Origin: Proteus alimentorum
Lineage (GTDB): Bacteria > Pseudomonadota > Gammaproteobacteria > Enterobacterales > Enterobacteriaceae
Assembly (NCBI RefSeq): GCF_002607735.1
Contig: NZ_NBVR01000020.1
Location: 1-64,000, forward strand
DNA length: 64,000 bases
Direction of reading: 5' to 3'
Below are positions 1-8,299 of the stretch, in pieces (positions within the stretch are counted from its first letter, which is position 1; every line of letters begins with the position of its first letter). A model generated the notes under the pieces. That model worked only from the letters and a program-made list of their open reading frames with translations. It was not told the DNA's origin and made no database searches. Made by a program: the position numbers and the translations under genes.

Positions 1-19
1 CGTTGTTGCGAGGAGGTGC

Positions 20-47
20 ATTCTACATCTTCCTCATTCAGTGTCAA
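20..47 (-). promoter_or_regulatory. rRNA operon promoter P2
   Basis: On the minus strand TTGACA (42-47) and TAGAAT (20-25) are spaced 16 bp apart and followed by GCACC, resembling E. coli rrn P2. It lies about 110 bp downstream of P1 in the same direction, matching the tandem arrangement of enterobacterial rRNA operons. Confidence 0.85.
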
Positions 48-132
48 GCGTTTATTTTCAAGGCTTTTCACTTTTTTTCTTCGTTCTCTCAGTCAGTTCG
101 CTTAGCGCCCTGTGCCGTGACAACGAGGACGC

Positions 133-180
133 ATTATAGGGAGTTTTCTGAGGCTGGCAATAGTTTTTTTAAAAAAAAAT
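133..180 (-). promoter_or_regulatory. rRNA operon promoter P1 with UP element
   Basis: Read on the minus strand, a -35 TTGCCA (155-160) and a -10 TATAAT (133-138) are separated by 16 bp, the short spacer typical of rrn P1. CTCCC precedes the -10 and a GC-rich discriminator follows it, both as in E. coli rrn P1. Upstream (161-180) is an A/T run that fits an UP element bound by the RNA polymerase alpha subunit. In E. coli gmhB lies next to rrsH, so this should drive a 16S-23S-5S operon starting just left of base 1. The rRNA gene itself is outside the window. Confidence 0.88.
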
Positions 181-210
181 GTTCGTTTGTTGGTAAATTA
201 AACGAAGTGC

Positions 211-777
211 CTATTTTTTGTGGCTTTTTAGCCATTTTGGCAAGTCTGCAAGGCTATCGAGAACAAAATCTGCACACAGTTGTGCCTCTTCAGTTATCTC
301 TTTTCCTGTACGAACAAGAATTTTATGGCCCACTCCCGCAGTTTTTGCTGCCAACATATCTTCTTTTTTATCACCAACCATATAAGAAGAAGCCATATCG
401 ATGTTTAATTGAGCTTTCGCATCCATAAACATGCCTGGGGCTGGTTTGCGACAATCACATTCTTTCTTATATTCATCTACAGTGGCATCAGGATGATGAG
501 GACAATAATAGATACCATCTAAATCAACACCTCTATCCGCCAAAGACCAATCCATCCACTCTGTTAGATGTAAAAATTGATCTTCACTATAATAGCCACG
601 ACCAATACCTGATTGATTAGTCACAAGTACCAAGGCATATCCCATAGCTTTTAATTCAGCCATTGCCTCAATAACGCCATCGATAAACTTAAAGTTATCA
701 ATTTCAGACACATAACCATGGTCTATATTAATAGTTCCATCGCGATCTAAAAAAATCGCAGAAATCCCCTTGCTCAC
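211..777 (-). CDS. gmhB: D-glycero-beta-D-manno-heptose 1,7-bisphosphate 7-phosphatase
   Basis: Cytoplasmic HAD-superfamily phosphatase that removes the 7-phosphate in ADP-heptose synthesis for the LPS inner core. The 188-residue protein (E. coli about 191) carries the HAD motif I DRDGT at residues 11-15, with D11 as expected nucleophile and D13 as acid/base. A Cys/His cluster at about 92-109 (CPHH, then CDC) is the structural zinc site of GmhB. It is divergent from metN and lies upstream of the rRNA promoters, the same neighbours as in E. coli. Nothing looks disrupted. Confidence 0.96.
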   Translation of the reverse strand: MSKGISAIFLDRDGTINIDHGYVSEIDNFKFIDGVIEAMAELKAMGYALVLVTNQSGIGRGYYSEDQFLHLTEWMDWSLADRGVDLDGIYYCPHHPDATVDEYKKECDCRKPAPGMFMDAKAQLNIDMASSYMVGDKKEDMLAAKTAGVGHKILVRTGKEITEEAQLCADFVLDSLADLPKWLKSHKK

Positions 778-881
778 AGCATTACTCCATTTAGATATTT
801 TTATTAGTATCGCATGTTTTTTCTTATATAGAGAATGATATCCACGGCTTTCTTTCTTTATTACTCTTCAACTCTTTTTTA

Positions 882-910
882 TTGACTTAGACGTCTAGAC
901 GCCTTAACAT
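882..910 (+). promoter_or_regulatory. metN promoter with two adjacent MetJ boxes
   Basis: A -35 TTGACT (882-887) and a -10 TAACAT (905-910) have a 17-bp spacer. The spacer is filled by two adjacent 8-bp met boxes: AGACGTCT (889-896, perfect consensus) and AGACGCCT (897-904, one mismatch). MetJ with S-adenosylmethionine binds tandem met boxes co-operatively, so repressor and RNA polymerase should exclude each other here. Start of metN is about 60 bp downstream. Confidence 0.88.
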
Positions 911-969
911 CTATTTTAACTCGGGCAGAATAGTCTTTATGTCCCATATCTACTTATATAAAGAAAAAC

Positions 970-2001
970 ATGATTAAACTGACGAATATAAACAAAGTGT
1001 TTAAGCAGGGAGAGCGTTCAATACAAGCGCTATCAAACATTAACCTGCATGTGCCACAAGGGCAGATTTTTGGTGTTATCGGATCGTCAGGAGCGGGTAA
1101 AAGTACACTTATACGTTGTGTGAACATGTTAGAAAAACCAACTTCAGGTGAAGTGCTTGTTGATGGTCGTGATCTAACTAAGTTATCTGATAAAGAATTA
1201 ACAAAAGCACGTCGCGGTATTGGTATGATTTTCCAACATTTCAACTTACTGTCTTCTCGTACAGTGTTTGATAATGTGGCACTGCCATTAGAGCTTGATA
1301 ATACACCTCGTGCTGAAATTAATAAGCGTGTTAATGAATTACTTGAATTAGTTGGTTTATCAGATAAGAAAGAATATTACCCAGCAAACTTATCTGGTGG
1401 GCAAAAGCAACGTGTTGCAATTGCACGCGCATTAGCAAATTCACCAAACGTTTTATTGTGTGATGAAGCAACTAGCGCACTTGACCCAGCAACAACACGT
1501 TCTATTTTAGAATTACTAAAAGACATTAACCGTCGTTTAGGCCTCACCATTTTATTAATCACTCATGAAATGGATGTTGTAAAACGCATTTGTGATCAGG
1601 TTGCAGTAATAAGTGGTGGTGAATTAGTTGAAAGTGATGCAGTGAGTGAAGTTTTCTCGCATCCAAAAACACCGGTTTCTCAGGCTTTTATCCAATCAAC
1701 ACTACAATTGGATATTCCTGAAGATTACAAAGAGCGCATGAAACCAGAGTGGGAGGAAGGTTTATTCCCATTATTGAAACTTGAATTTAACGGCCAATCC
1801 GTTGATGCACCATTAATGTCCATCGTTGCGCGTCGTTTTGATGCAGATATTAATATTTTAAGTTCACAAATGGACTATGCCGGCGGTGTGAAGTTTGGCG
1901 TGATGTTAGCTGAACTACACGGTAAGAATGGTAATACTGAAAAGTCGATTGCGTTTTTAGAAGAGCATCATGTGAAAGTAGAGGTTCTCGGTTATGTCTG
2001 A
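970..2001 (+). CDS. metN: Methionine ABC transporter ATP-binding protein MetN
   Basis: ATPase of the MetNIQ importer for D- and L-methionine, attached to the inner face of the cytoplasmic membrane. The 343 residues include the Walker A motif GSSGAGKST (38-46), the ABC signature LSGGQKQ near 141-147, Walker B LLCDEA and the switch histidine in LLITHE. A C-terminal NIL domain (about 265-343) binds methionine and gives trans-inhibition in the E. coli protein. It overlaps metI by 8 bp, so the two are translationally coupled. The ribosome-binding site before the ATG is weak (AAAGAAA). Two MetJ boxes precede it. Confidence 0.97.
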   Translation: MIKLTNINKVFKQGERSIQALSNINLHVPQGQIFGVIGSSGAGKSTLIRCVNMLEKPTSGEVLVDGRDLTKLSDKELTKARRGIGMIFQHFNLLSSRTVFDNVALPLELDNTPRAEINKRVNELLELVGLSDKKEYYPANLSGGQKQRVAIARALANSPNVLLCDEATSALDPATTRSILELLKDINRRLGLTILLITHEMDVVKRICDQVAVISGGELVESDAVSEVFSHPKTPVSQAFIQSTLQLDIPEDYKERMKPEWEEGLFPLLKLEFNGQSVDAPLMSIVARRFDADINILSSQMDYAGGVKFGVMLAELHGKNGNTEKSIAFLEEHHVKVEVLGYV

Positions 2002-2647
2002 AGGAATGATTTATTTATTAATTAGTGGGATCTGGGAAACCTTAGTCATGACCTTCGTTTCAGGCTTCTTTGGTTTTGTCATCGGGCTACCACTTGGTGT
2101 TTTGCTTTATGTCACTCGTCCTGAACAAATTATGGCAAATCCACCTGCCTATCGTGTTATCTCAGCACTTGTGAATATTTTTAGGGCTATCCCTTTTATT
2201 ATATTACTGGTATGGATGATCCCTTTTACTCGCTTGGTTGTAGGAACATCTATTGGCTTGCAAGCCGCCATCGTGCCATTAACTGTTGCCGCAGCACCTT
2301 TTATTGCTCGTATGGTCGAAAATACGCTATTGGAAATCCCACAAGGATTAATTGAAGCATCTCGTTCTATGGGTGCAACACCAATGCAAATTATTAAGAA
2401 AATTTTATTACCAGAATCTTTACCAGGCTTGATTAACGCTGCAACCATTACACTAATTACATTAGTGGGTTACTCAGCAATGGGTGGTGCTGTTGGTGCC
2501 GGTGGTTTAGGTCAAATTGGCTATCAATATGGTTATGTTGGCTATAATGCAACGGTAATGAATATTGTAATTGTTCTGCTCGTTATTCTTGTTTTTATCA
2601 TTCAGTTTTTCGGCGATCGCTTAGTGAAGCTGACAACACATAAATAA
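1994..2647 (+). CDS. metI: Methionine ABC transporter permease MetI
   Basis: Inner-membrane permease of MetNIQ; in the known complex two copies form the channel. The 217 residues, the same length as E. coli MetI, are mostly hydrophobic with about five transmembrane helices. The EAA-type coupling loop is visible as [13 protein letters not shown] (about residues 120-132), which contacts MetN. The start overlaps the end of metN. Between its stop and metQ are 66 bp without a clear terminator, so a single metNIQ transcript is likely. Confidence 0.97.
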   Translation: MSEGMIYLLISGIWETLVMTFVSGFFGFVIGLPLGVLLYVTRPEQIMANPPAYRVISALVNIFRAIPFIILLVWMIPFTRLVVGTSIGLQAAIVPLTVAAAPFIARMVENTLLEIPQGLIEASRSMGATPMQIIKKILLPESLPGLINAATITLITLVGYSAMGGAVGAGGLGQIGYQYGYVGYNATVMNIVIVLLVILVFIIQFFGDRLVKLTTHK

Positions 2648-2713
2648 TTAGATTGAAGGTTTCAATTATTAAATCGAAACCTTTTAATTAACGGATCAAA
2701 TAAGGGTAAATGT

Positions 2714-3529
2714 ATGTCATTGAAATTTAAATCGCTCGCAGTTGTAAGTGCTTTAATTGGCGCATTAGCATTAGCTGGTTGTGGTGAAAAAGAAAAAGAT
2801 CCAAACCATATTCGTGTTGGTGTTATTTCTGGCTCTGAGCAACAAGTTGCAGAAGTAGCAAAACAAGTTGCTAAAGATAAATATGGTCTTGATGTTGAAC
2901 TCGTTACTTTCAATGACTTCGTAATGCCTAATGAATCATTAAGTCGTGGTGATATCGATCTTAATGCATTCCAACACAAACCTTATTTGGATCAGCAAAT
3001 TAAAGATCGTAATTTCAAAATTACTGCGGTTGGAAATACGTTTATTTACCCTATAGCGGGTTACTCTAAAAAAATTACTGATTTAGCTGATTTACCTGAT
3101 GGTGCTCAAGTGGCTATCCCTAACGATCCAACTAACTTAGGGCGTTCACTGCTGTTATTAGAAAAAGTAGGATTAATTAAATTAAAAGATGGTGTAGGCT
3201 TATTACCGACTTCTTTAGATATTATTGAAAATCCTAAAAATCTAAAATTAGTAGAATTAGAAGCACCTCAATTGCCACGTTCATTAGATGATCAAAAAAT
3301 CTATTTGGCGGTAATCAATACCACTTATGCAAGCCAAGTAAACTTAACGCCAGCAAAAGACGGTATTTTTGTTGAAGATAAAGACTCTCCATATGTAAAT
3401 ATCATTGTTGCACGCGAAGATAATAAAGACAGTGAGAATGTGAAGAAATTTATTCAAGCTTACCAAACGGATGAAGTGGATAGCGCTGCAAATAAAATCT
3501 TTAACGGCGGTGCAGTTAAAGGTTGGTAA
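2714..3529 (+). CDS. metQ: Methionine-binding lipoprotein MetQ
   Basis: Substrate-binding component of MetNIQ, a lipoprotein on the periplasmic face of the inner membrane. The 271-residue sequence starts with a lipoprotein signal peptide ending in a lipobox (LAGC), so C23 should be the lipidated residue. Residues following it (GEKEKD) do not have Asp at +2, the inner-membrane retention signal in E. coli. The remainder is an NlpA-family binding domain (RVGVISGSEQQ, then NDPTNLGRSL). Last gene of metNIQ, followed directly by a strong terminator. Confidence 0.96.
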   Translation: MSLKFKSLAVVSALIGALALAGCGEKEKDPNHIRVGVISGSEQQVAEVAKQVAKDKYGLDVELVTFNDFVMPNESLSRGDIDLNAFQHKPYLDQQIKDRNFKITAVGNTFIYPIAGYSKKITDLADLPDGAQVAIPNDPTNLGRSLLLLEKVGLIKLKDGVGLLPTSLDIIENPKNLKLVELEAPQLPRSLDDQKIYLAVINTTYASQVNLTPAKDGIFVEDKDSPYVNIIVAREDNKDSENVKKFIQAYQTDEVDSAANKIFNGGAVKGW

Positions 3530-3556
3530 TACGCTAATATTTAGCTTAATCATAAA

Positions 3557-3590
3557 AAAGGCGAACAAATGTTCGCCTTTCTCTTTTTTA
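3557..3590 (+). terminator. Terminator after metQ
   Basis: Stem AAAGGCGAACA / TGTTCGCCTTT (3557-3567 with 3570-3580, 11 bp, 2-nt loop) followed by CTCTTTTTT. It ends the metNIQ transcript ahead of rcsF. Confidence 0.9.
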
Positions 3591-3659
3591 CTTGGCTAAA
3601 TTGCATTAAATTAGTGCCGTTTAATTTTCGTATAGACAATAATAAAGAGGATATTACCC

Positions 3660-4070
3660 ATGCACATGCGCTTGCTCCTTATTGGCATCATGGCGCTGTT
3701 TATGACAGGCTGTTCAATGCAAAAATCATCTGATGTTGATCAGTCTAAATTTACGGATATGCGTTTAAATAAACCAGGGCAACCACAAAAACCAAGATCA
3801 CAAACTTTACCTTCAGTACGTATTGTTGAAAAAACAGAAGACCTTTTAGGTGCTCCTTTTAAAGATCTCGGGATTGTTGCAGGTGAATCTTGTCGTCAAA
3901 CATTACAAGATCCACCAGCCAGTTTACCTATTGCTAAAAAAAGAATGGCAACAAAAGCAGCCTACAAAAATGCAAATGCTGTTTTGTTGCATGAATGCCA
4001 AATTGTCACAGGCTTAGGTTGCTATCAATCCGCTATTTGTGAAGGCACAGCGCTACTCATTACAAAATGA
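3660..4070 (+). CDS. rcsF: Outer-membrane stress lipoprotein RcsF
   Basis: Sensor lipoprotein that reports envelope damage to IgaA and so to the Rcs phosphorelay. The 136 residues begin with a short lipoprotein signal peptide with lipobox MTGC (C18). A proline- and lysine-rich linker follows, then the folded domain with four cysteines (in SCRQ, HECQ, GCYQ and AICEG), which match the two disulfides of RcsF. The first ATG is preferred because AAAGAGGA sits 8 nt upstream; a second ATG two codons later matches the E. coli start more closely. The stop overlaps trmO by 4 bp. Confidence 0.94.
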   Translation: MHMRLLLIGIMALFMTGCSMQKSSDVDQSKFTDMRLNKPGQPQKPRSQTLPSVRIVEKTEDLLGAPFKDLGIVAGESCRQTLQDPPASLPIAKKRMATKAAYKNANAVLLHECQIVTGLGCYQSAICEGTALLITK

Positions 4071-4774
4071 ATACCTACCAAATGAATTCTATAGGGCACA
4101 TTTCAAGTCCTTATAAAGAAAAATTTGCCGTTCCACGCCAACCTGGATTAATCCAGGATGGCGGCGGTCAACTTATTCTACATACACCTTATAATCACCC
4201 TGATGCAGTTCGAGGCTTAGAACAATTTAGCCACCTTTGGTTGATCTTTGTTTTTCATCAAACAGCACAACAAGGTTGGCATCCTCTCGTTCGCCCCCCT
4301 AGATTAGGTGGAAACGCTAAAATGGGGGTATTTGCAACTCGCTCAACCTTTCGCCCCAACCCAATTGGTATGTCATTGGTTGAATTGAAAAAGGTAAATA
4401 CAACGGATCAGTCTGTTATTTTAGAATTAGGTAGCCTTGATTTAGTGGATGGCACTCCTATTCTTGATATCAAACCTTATTTACCGTTTGCAGAATCTCG
4501 CCCAAATGCAATTGCTGGGTTTGCACAAGAAGCTCCCAATAACGAAATGCCGGTTTTCTTTTCACAGATTGCATCCGAACAACTGCAACACTATGCAAGT
4601 GAATACCCTCATCTTTCACGCTTTATTACCCAAGTCTTACAGCAAGATCCTCGTCCTGCTTATAAAAAGGGAGAACAAAGTGATAGAATTTATGCAGTAC
4701 ATTTACTCGAATTTAATGTTCGCTGGCAAGTCACTGGACAACAGACACTTGTTCTTAGTGTAGAACCGCGGTAA
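4067..4774 (+). CDS. trmO: tRNA (adenine(37)-N6)-methyltransferase TrmO
   Basis: SAM-dependent enzyme that methylates N6 of t6A37 in threonine tRNA(GGU); older symbol tsaA/yaeB. The 235-residue protein belongs to the UPF0066/TrmO beta-barrel family. The conserved stretch RSTFRPNPIGMS (about residues 92-103) and the DLVDGTPILDIKPY block (about 125-138) are the family hallmarks around the SAM site. ATGA overlap with rcsF implies translational coupling, an arrangement also found in E. coli. Confidence 0.95.
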   Translation: MNTYQMNSIGHISSPYKEKFAVPRQPGLIQDGGGQLILHTPYNHPDAVRGLEQFSHLWLIFVFHQTAQQGWHPLVRPPRLGGNAKMGVFATRSTFRPNPIGMSLVELKKVNTTDQSVILELGSLDLVDGTPILDIKPYLPFAESRPNAIAGFAQEAPNNEMPVFFSQIASEQLQHYASEYPHLSRFITQVLQQDPRPAYKKGEQSDRIYAVHLLEFNVRWQVTGQQTLVLSVEPR

Positions 4775-5253
4775 CTTGCTATTATCTTCATTGATATTGC
4801 TATCATGAATAATCTAAGCTGAGCATCATTCTCATGTCTTTAGACAAATCAGATTGAAAAAAATGCTTTGCCCCTTTTGGCAGACCTAAGTCACTGGTAG
4901 ACTAGAGCGTGTTGACCTTTGATGGTCGATTTTTATTCGAATTAAAAGCATTTTAGGCAAGGCGAGAGGTTCGTCGCCTAGTGAACTAGGCTAGCGCCTC
5001 TCAACGCAGAATAAAATGAGTGAAACGTCTTTTAATCGAACCTGTAGGGCTGTTTTTATTTTTAAGTGGTCATTGTTAATGTCAATCAATGCCCAAAGCC
5101 AAAATAGTTGAATATGTTGCTTGTTTTATAAATTTCTTTTGCTGTAAAAATAAGCAGCAAAGATCAACACGCTCTAAAGTCTTTCTCTAATTATATTGAT
5201 ATAGACTGGCGTGACAGTCAGCCTAAGTATTTTTGTTCTAATGGAACCTAATA
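4775..5253. other. Intergenic region trmO-proS
   Basis: A 479-bp gap without a credible coding sequence. Its centre (4905-5174) is a terminal-inverted-repeat element described separately. The last 75 bp hold the proS leader, with a modest GGAA ribosome-binding site about 10 nt before the ATG. AT-rich stretches near 5185-5200 could supply a -10, but I do not see a clear promoter pair. Confidence 0.7.
4905..5174. mobile_element. MITE-like non-coding element with terminal inverted repeats
   Basis: The ends match over 18 nt in inverted orientation: AGAGCGTGTTGACCTTTG (4904-4921) and the complement AGAGCGTGTTGATCTTTG (5158-5175), 17 of 18 identical. TA flanks both sides (4903-4904 and 5175-5176), fitting a TA target duplication. 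Inside, 4936-5040 folds into a nested hairpin: TTCGAATTAAAAG pairs with CTTTTAATCGAA, a GAGAGG/CCTCTC segment lies within, and the tip is GCCTAG-TGAA-CTAGGC. No open reading frame of note. This is the layout of a non-autonomous miniature transposon; I cannot name the family or parent element. Confidence 0.65.
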
Positions 5254-6969
5254 ATGCGTACTAGCCACTATTTGCTCTCTACTTTAAAAGAGACACCTGC
5301 TGATGCAGAAATTGTCAGCCATCAACTTATGCTTCGCGCAGGCATGATCCGTAAACTCGCATCTGGTCTTTATGATTGGATGCCGACAGGGGTTCGTGTT
5401 CTAAGAAAAATTGAAAAAATTGTTCGTGAAGAGATGGACAACGCAGGATCACTTGAGATTTCAATGCCAGTTGTTCAACCCGCTGACTTATGGCTAGAAA
5501 GTGGTCGTTGGGAACAGTATGGTCCTGAATTACTGCGTTTTTCAGACAGAGGCGAACGCCCATTTGTTTTAGGCCCAACCCATGAAGAAGTTGTTACTGA
5601 TATTGTTCGTAATGAAATTACCTCTTACAAACAACTTCCACTGAACTTATATCAAATTCAAACTAAATTCCGTGACGAAGTACGCCCTCGTTTTGGTGTT
5701 ATGCGTTCTCGTGAATTTATCATGAAAGATGCTTATTCTTTCCATATCTCTCAAGAGTCTTTACAAGAGACTTACGACAGAATGTACGAAGCTTACAGCA
5801 AAATTTTCTCACGTATTGGTTTAGATTTCCGTCCAGTACTTGCAGATACAGGCTCTATCGGTGGTAATGCCTCTCATGAGTTCCAAGTTTTAGCTGACAG
5901 CGGTGAAGATGACATCGTCTTCTCAACTGGCTCTGACTATGCAGCCAATATCGAATTAGCAGAAGCAATAATGCCTGCAACTCCACGAGCTGTTGCAACT
6001 GAAGAATTACGTTTAGTGGATACACCAAACGCTAAAACAATTGCTGAATTAGTTGAACAATTCAATCTACCAATTGAAAAAACAGTTAAGACACTGATTG
6101 TTCATGGTACGAAAGAAAGTGGCCACCCATTAGTGGCATTATTAGTCCGTGGTGATCACGAACTGAATGAAGTTAAAGCAGAAAAATGCACTATCGTTGC
6201 AGCGCCTTTAACTTTCGCAACCGAAGCTGAAATTCGCCAAGCTGTAAATGCAGGCCCAGGTTCATTAGGCCCAGTTAATCTGCCACTGCCCGTTATTATG
6301 GATCGTTCTGTCTCAGTAATGAGTGATTTCGGTGCAGGTGCAAACGTTGATGGTAAACACTACTTTGGTATCAACTGGGAGCGTGACCTACCTGTTGCTG
6401 AAATTGCTGACATCCGTAATGTTGTTGAAGGCGATCCAAGCCCAGATGGTAAAGGAACGTTGCTAATCAAACGTGGTATTGAAGTTGGCCATATCTTCCA
6501 ACTTGGTACCAAATATTCAGAAGCATTAAAAGCAACTGTACAAAACGAAGAAGGTCATAACCAAATCGTGACTATGGGCTGTTATGGTATCGGTGTAACT
6601 CGTATTGTTGCTGCCGCTATTGAACAAAATCATGATGCTCGCGGTATTATTTGGCCAGATGCGATTGCACCATTCCAAGTTGCTATTTTACCAATGAATA
6701 TGCATCGTTCTTATCGTGTTAAAGAAGTCGCTGACAAACTTTATGACGAATTACGTGCTCAAGGTATTGATGTTCTGTTTGATGATCGTAAAGAACGTCC
6801 AGGTGTAATGTTTGCTGATATGGAACTTATCGGTATTCCACACACAATCGTGATTGGTGATCGTAATTTAGACAACAACCAAATCGAATATAAAGCGCGT
6901 CGTAGTGATGATAAATCACTGGTCAATGTTGACGATGTTGTTGCCTTTATCAAAGAGCAACTCGCTTAA
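5254..6969 (+). CDS. proS: Prolyl-tRNA synthetase
   Basis: Class II aminoacyl-tRNA synthetase that charges tRNA(Pro). The 571 residues (E. coli 572) show the bacterial arrangement: motif 1 near residues 60-80, motif 2 in [17 protein letters not shown] (about 143-159), a YbaK-like editing insertion (about 225-405) that clears mischarged alanine, motif 3 in [13 protein letters not shown] (about 444-456), and the C-terminal anticodon-binding domain. It sits alone between the MITE-like element and a strong terminator shared with convergent nlpE. Confidence 0.98.
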   Translation: MRTSHYLLSTLKETPADAEIVSHQLMLRAGMIRKLASGLYDWMPTGVRVLRKIEKIVREEMDNAGSLEISMPVVQPADLWLESGRWEQYGPELLRFSDRGERPFVLGPTHEEVVTDIVRNEITSYKQLPLNLYQIQTKFRDEVRPRFGVMRSREFIMKDAYSFHISQESLQETYDRMYEAYSKIFSRIGLDFRPVLADTGSIGGNASHEFQVLADSGEDDIVFSTGSDYAANIELAEAIMPATPRAVATEELRLVDTPNAKTIAELVEQFNLPIEKTVKTLIVHGTKESGHPLVALLVRGDHELNEVKAEKCTIVAAPLTFATEAEIRQAVNAGPGSLGPVNLPLPVIMDRSVSVMSDFGAGANVDGKHYFGINWERDLPVAEIADIRNVVEGDPSPDGKGTLLIKRGIEVGHIFQLGTKYSEALKATVQNEEGHNQIVTMGCYGIGVTRIVAAAIEQNHDARGIIWPDAIAPFQVAILPMNMHRSYRVKEVADKLYDELRAQGIDVLFDDRKERPGVMFADMELIGIPHTIVIGDRNLDNNQIEYKARRSDDKSLVNVDDVVAFIKEQLA

Positions 6970-7009
6970 TTATCAAGCCTCTTTGTAATAAGAAATTTGA
7001 TTGATAAAC

Positions 7010-7033
7010 AAAAACCCGCTGATGCGGGTTTTT
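7010..7033. terminator. Bidirectional terminator proS/nlpE
   Basis: Stem AAAAACCCGC / GCGGGTTTTT with a TGAT loop, 10 perfect pairs. A-rich on the left and T-rich on the right, so it can end proS on the plus strand and nlpE on the minus strand. Confidence 0.92.
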
Positions 7034-7062
7034 GTTTAGAAAGAATATAAAAAAACTAAAAC

Positions 7063-7746
7063 TTAGCTTCTGCCACCACGATGATTTCCACAAGAACCAT
7101 GACGATTAAAACGAGGTTTTTCATCTGCGACAACTAAAGCTCGGTCATATTGACCGTCTTCCATTGAAGGACGAATACTGTAATAACCATTTACTTCGAG
7201 GTAAACAGGTGTTCCACCCTCAACACCCGTTGAGAAATAGCCTTTTTCCAATTCAATACCACTGGCTGCGTAAACACGCCCTGATTGGCAATCTTTAAAC
7301 GTACCTGCATCGGCAAAATAGGTAAACTCACCAGCAAGCTGTTTAGGCTGAACCTTAGCTAAAGTATAATTTAGTTCTGAATTAATAACGTTGCCATCAA
7401 TATCAAGCATGACTAATTTATCTTCGCGAGGTAAATAATAGCTCTTTTCACCATAACTATTAGTCAACGTCAGCTTATCTTTACCTAATACCCATGTTCC
7501 TGATTCAAAGAAACTACGTTTGTCATCAGGTGAACCTTGATAGCTTTGCTCCATAACATAAGAGCCATCTTGATTAACAAGAATTGTCGTGTCGATACCA
7601 GAGCAATCGGCACAAGGCAGAATACTGTTGTAAGTTTGGTCTACAATTTTTCCATCAAGTGATAAGCCAATATTATTTTGACAACCTGACAGTACAAATA
7701 ACCCAGCAGCAACGGCTGCAAATAAAAATTTTTTCCCCATCATCAA
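7063..7746 (-). CDS. nlpE: Outer-membrane lipoprotein NlpE (CutF)
   Basis: Lipoprotein that signals surface contact and lipoprotein-trafficking stress to the Cpx two-component system; linked to copper tolerance. The 227 residues begin with a signal peptide and lipobox LSGC (C22). The N-terminal domain has the CxxC of the family (CADCSG, about residues 43-48) and the C-terminal OB-like domain has a Cys pair (DCQSG and SCGN). The C-terminal end (RHGSCGNHRGGRS) is longer and more basic than in E. coli. Three ATG codons in a row open the frame behind AGGGAG; the first is used here, though the choice among them is uncertain. Confidence 0.92.
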   Translation of the reverse strand: MMMGKKFLFAAVAAGLFVLSGCQNNIGLSLDGKIVDQTYNSILPCADCSGIDTTILVNQDGSYVMEQSYQGSPDDKRSFFESGTWVLGKDKLTLTNSYGEKSYYLPREDKLVMLDIDGNVINSELNYTLAKVQPKQLAGEFTYFADAGTFKDCQSGRVYAASGIELEKGYFSTGVEGGTPVYLEVNGYYSIRPSMEDGQYDRALVVADEKPRFNRHGSCGNHRGGRS

Positions 7747-7968
7747 CTCCCTACATTCTGGGTACTTTTTAATAAATCATTCTCAATATGATTCTAACAT
7801 TTTTTAAAATAAAAGGGGGCAATAAAACAAGCTTTAAGATAAATGCACCCATAATTGTTAATTATTTCTCAAATCACTTCTAATAAAGAACTATTTCAGA
7901 AAATTATTATAATAACTATTGTGCTCACATCGAATAACAGCATAATGATTTTATTCTGAATTATTCAC

Positions 7969-7985
7969 TGGCGGCAACACCGCCA
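7969..7985 (+). other. Leader hairpin before rof
   Basis: TGGCGG-CAACA-CCGCCA, six pairs and a five-nt loop, immediately upstream of the rof ribosome-binding site (GTGAGGG). No T run follows, so it is not a normal terminator. It may influence rof mRNA stability or Rho loading; that is a guess from position. Confidence 0.4.
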
Positions 7986-8005
7986 CGAAAGAGTGGTGAG
8001 GGAAT

Positions 8006-8266
8006 ATGTCAACAAATACAGAATATCAACCAATTAACTGTGATGATTATGAGTATCTGGAGTTAGCATGCCAGCGTGGTTTAGCGCTCCATATTGAACT
8101 GCATGATGGTGAGCTTATTGAAGGTGTTGCGGATGACCTTTTCTTAAGCAAGAAAGTTGAATACTTAAAAGTCAAAACGTCTGAAGGCTCTAAAGATTTA
8201 CGACTAGATGTTATTGCCAGTTTTTCTAATCCCGAACTTGGGACAATCATTATAAAATCGGAATAA
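8006..8266 (+). CDS. rof: Rho-binding antiterminator Rof
   Basis: Small cytoplasmic inhibitor of transcription terminator Rho (also YaeO). It binds near the primary RNA-binding site of Rho and blocks loading. The 86 residues align end to end with E. coli Rof: YQPINCDDYEYLELACQ at the N terminus, then an acidic Sm-like fold with DLR and FSNPELGTI. A clear Shine-Dalgarno (GTGAGGGA) precedes the ATG. The E. coli neighbour yaeP, normally just upstream, is not visible here. Confidence 0.95.
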   Translation: MSTNTEYQPINCDDYEYLELACQRGLALHIELHDGELIEGVADDLFLSKKVEYLKVKTSEGSKDLRLDVIASFSNPELGTIIIKSE

Positions 8267-8278
8267 CCGAATAAAGAG

Positions 8279-8298
8279 CAACCGCCAACTGGCGGTTG
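8279..8298. terminator. Hairpin between rof and tilS
   Basis: CAACCGCCA-AC-TGGCGGTTG, nine pairs. It touches the tilS stop (8300-8302), so it probably ends both convergent transcripts, although the T run on either side is short. Confidence 0.7.
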
Positions 8299-8299
8299 T

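Noticed and set aside
3-428. Plus-strand open frame of 141 codons at the left edge
   Set aside because: It covers the minus-strand rRNA promoters and the 3' end of gmhB and has no ribosome-binding site or recognisable protein.
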